Positions 5,197 through 5,652 of a DNA stretch of 5,652 nt are shown here, one piece after another. The position numbers and the translations under genes were made by a program. Numbering within the stretch: position 1 is the stretch's first letter; each line of letters begins with the position of its first letter. The notes under the pieces were generated by a model. The model saw only the letters and a program-made list of their open reading frames with translations. It was not told the origin of the DNA and ran no database searches. Source of the stretch: Flavobacteriales bacterium UBA7519 (GTDB lineage Bacteria; Bacteroidota; Bacteroidia; Flavobacteriales; Weeksellaceae); NCBI GenBank assembly GCA_002476905.1, contig DLND01000011.1:1-5652 (forward strand). Reading direction: 5' to 3'.

Positions 5197-5652
5197 TTAC
5201 TCTTTTTTATGATAATCTCCGGCTAAACTTGCACCGCCGCCACAAAAGTAATTTAATGCAAATCTATCTTCAAATTTCGAAGTAAATACTTCAGCTGTTT
5301 TATCCTTAAATAAAATAGTCATCGTCCCCTTTAAATCTTTATTGATGGTTTTTAAATCAACATCAATCTGATTATTCACTAACTTACCTTTACCCTCAAA
5401 CGTACACCCTTTTGCAGCACCGGTAAATGAAATTTTTACTGAATAAATACTGTCATTTTCAGATTTCAATTCCAGAATTTGGTTGTAGAATTTTCCACTT
5501 TCGTTGGTGTTATAGGTACCATTCAATTGAGCGGGCGTAAATGCTTTTACTTCTTTAAAAATATAATTTTTGGCTAATTCTCCGCTTACTTCTTTCTTAT
5601 CAGCATCCAGTCGTACCAAGGTTTTGTTTGGTTTTACCAGATAATATTCTTT
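5197..5652 (-). CDS. Unrecognised, probably exported beta-rich protein (5' end outside window)
   Basis: This is the C-terminal 151 residues of a protein whose frame is open to the right edge (it begins KEYYLVKPNKTLV there). The TTG at 5619 is just an internal Leu. The start and any signal or lipoprotein peptide lie outside the window. The visible part alternates short polar and hydrophobic stretches, as in a beta-barrel or lipocalin-like fold. Examples are NGTYNTNESGKFYNQILELK, DSIYSVKISFTG, QIDVDLKTI, KGTMTILFKDKTAEVF and RFALNYFCGGGASLAGDYHKKE. Two cysteines (one in GCTFEG, one in YFCGGG) could form a disulfide, suggesting a periplasmic or surface location. It resembles the many small uncharacterised lipoproteins of Flavobacteriia, but I recognise no named family and assign no function. 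It converges on the kinase gene and can use the terminator at 5014-5052. Confidence 0.7.
   Translation of the reverse strand, partial: KEYYLVKPNKTLVRLDADKKEVSGELAKNYIFKEVKAFTPAQLNGTYNTNESGKFYNQILELKSENDSIYSVKISFTGAAKGCTFEGKGKLVNNQIDVDLKTINKDLKGTMTILFKDKTAEVFTSKFEDRFALNYFCGGGASLAGDYHKKE

Noticed and set aside
5093..5212. A 39-codon plus-strand frame (MLKSFRSFRSS...) after the terminator
   Set aside because: It runs antisense into the end of the convergent gene, has no promoter-like sequence, and is better explained by the minus-strand SCGSF frame opposite it.

Overview
The window is AT-rich. It shows Bacteroidota traits: A/T-rich leaders without Shine-Dalgarno boxes, -7-type TAnnTTTG hexamers, a TPR-type sensor kinase and Flavobacteriia-like codon use. 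I infer a member of the Flavobacteriia, probably near Chryseobacterium/Kaistella (Weeksellaceae). That placement rests on the look of the sequence and proteins, not on a marker gene.

Layout, left to right. (1) At 1-1238 (+) lies the C-terminal part, about 411 residues, of a multi-pass polysaccharide/O-antigen flippase cut by the window edge. (2) A 157-bp convergent gap holds an inverted repeat (1331-1370) that best fits a terminator for the minus-strand gene to its right. (3) On the minus strand, an AraC-family regulator (2649-1789) is followed by a small antibiotic-biosynthesis-monooxygenase (ABM) fold protein (1689-1396). The regulator ends in its own hairpin overlapping its stop codon. The gap to the ABM gene holds a -7-like box and an overlapping palindrome, so the ABM gene probably has its own promoter that the neighbouring regulator may control. 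(4) The stretch 2650-3290 has no recognisable gene, but one plus-strand frame stays open from 2693 to 3172 except for a single TGA. That is far longer than chance predicts, so it is a candidate broken or split small gene. (5) At 3291-5030 (+) lies a TPR sensor histidine kinase with signal peptide, TPRs, one membrane helix and a HisKA_3 phosphoacceptor domain. It stops before the ATP-binding domain. Its stop codon is embedded in a strong 14-bp-stem bidirectional terminator hairpin. (6) Minus-strand residues 5177-5097 look like the orphan C-terminus of a small protein ending in SCGSF. (7) At 5652-5197 (-) lies the C-terminal part of an unrecognised, probably exported beta-rich protein.

The genes do not form one pathway. 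The clearest functional pairing is AraC regulator plus ABM protein. The most notable structural point is the kinase without a catalytic domain beside other fragment-like sequence, which suggests that 5010-5200 is a deletion or rearrangement scar. I see no CRISPR array, tRNA, rRNA or intact mobile element.
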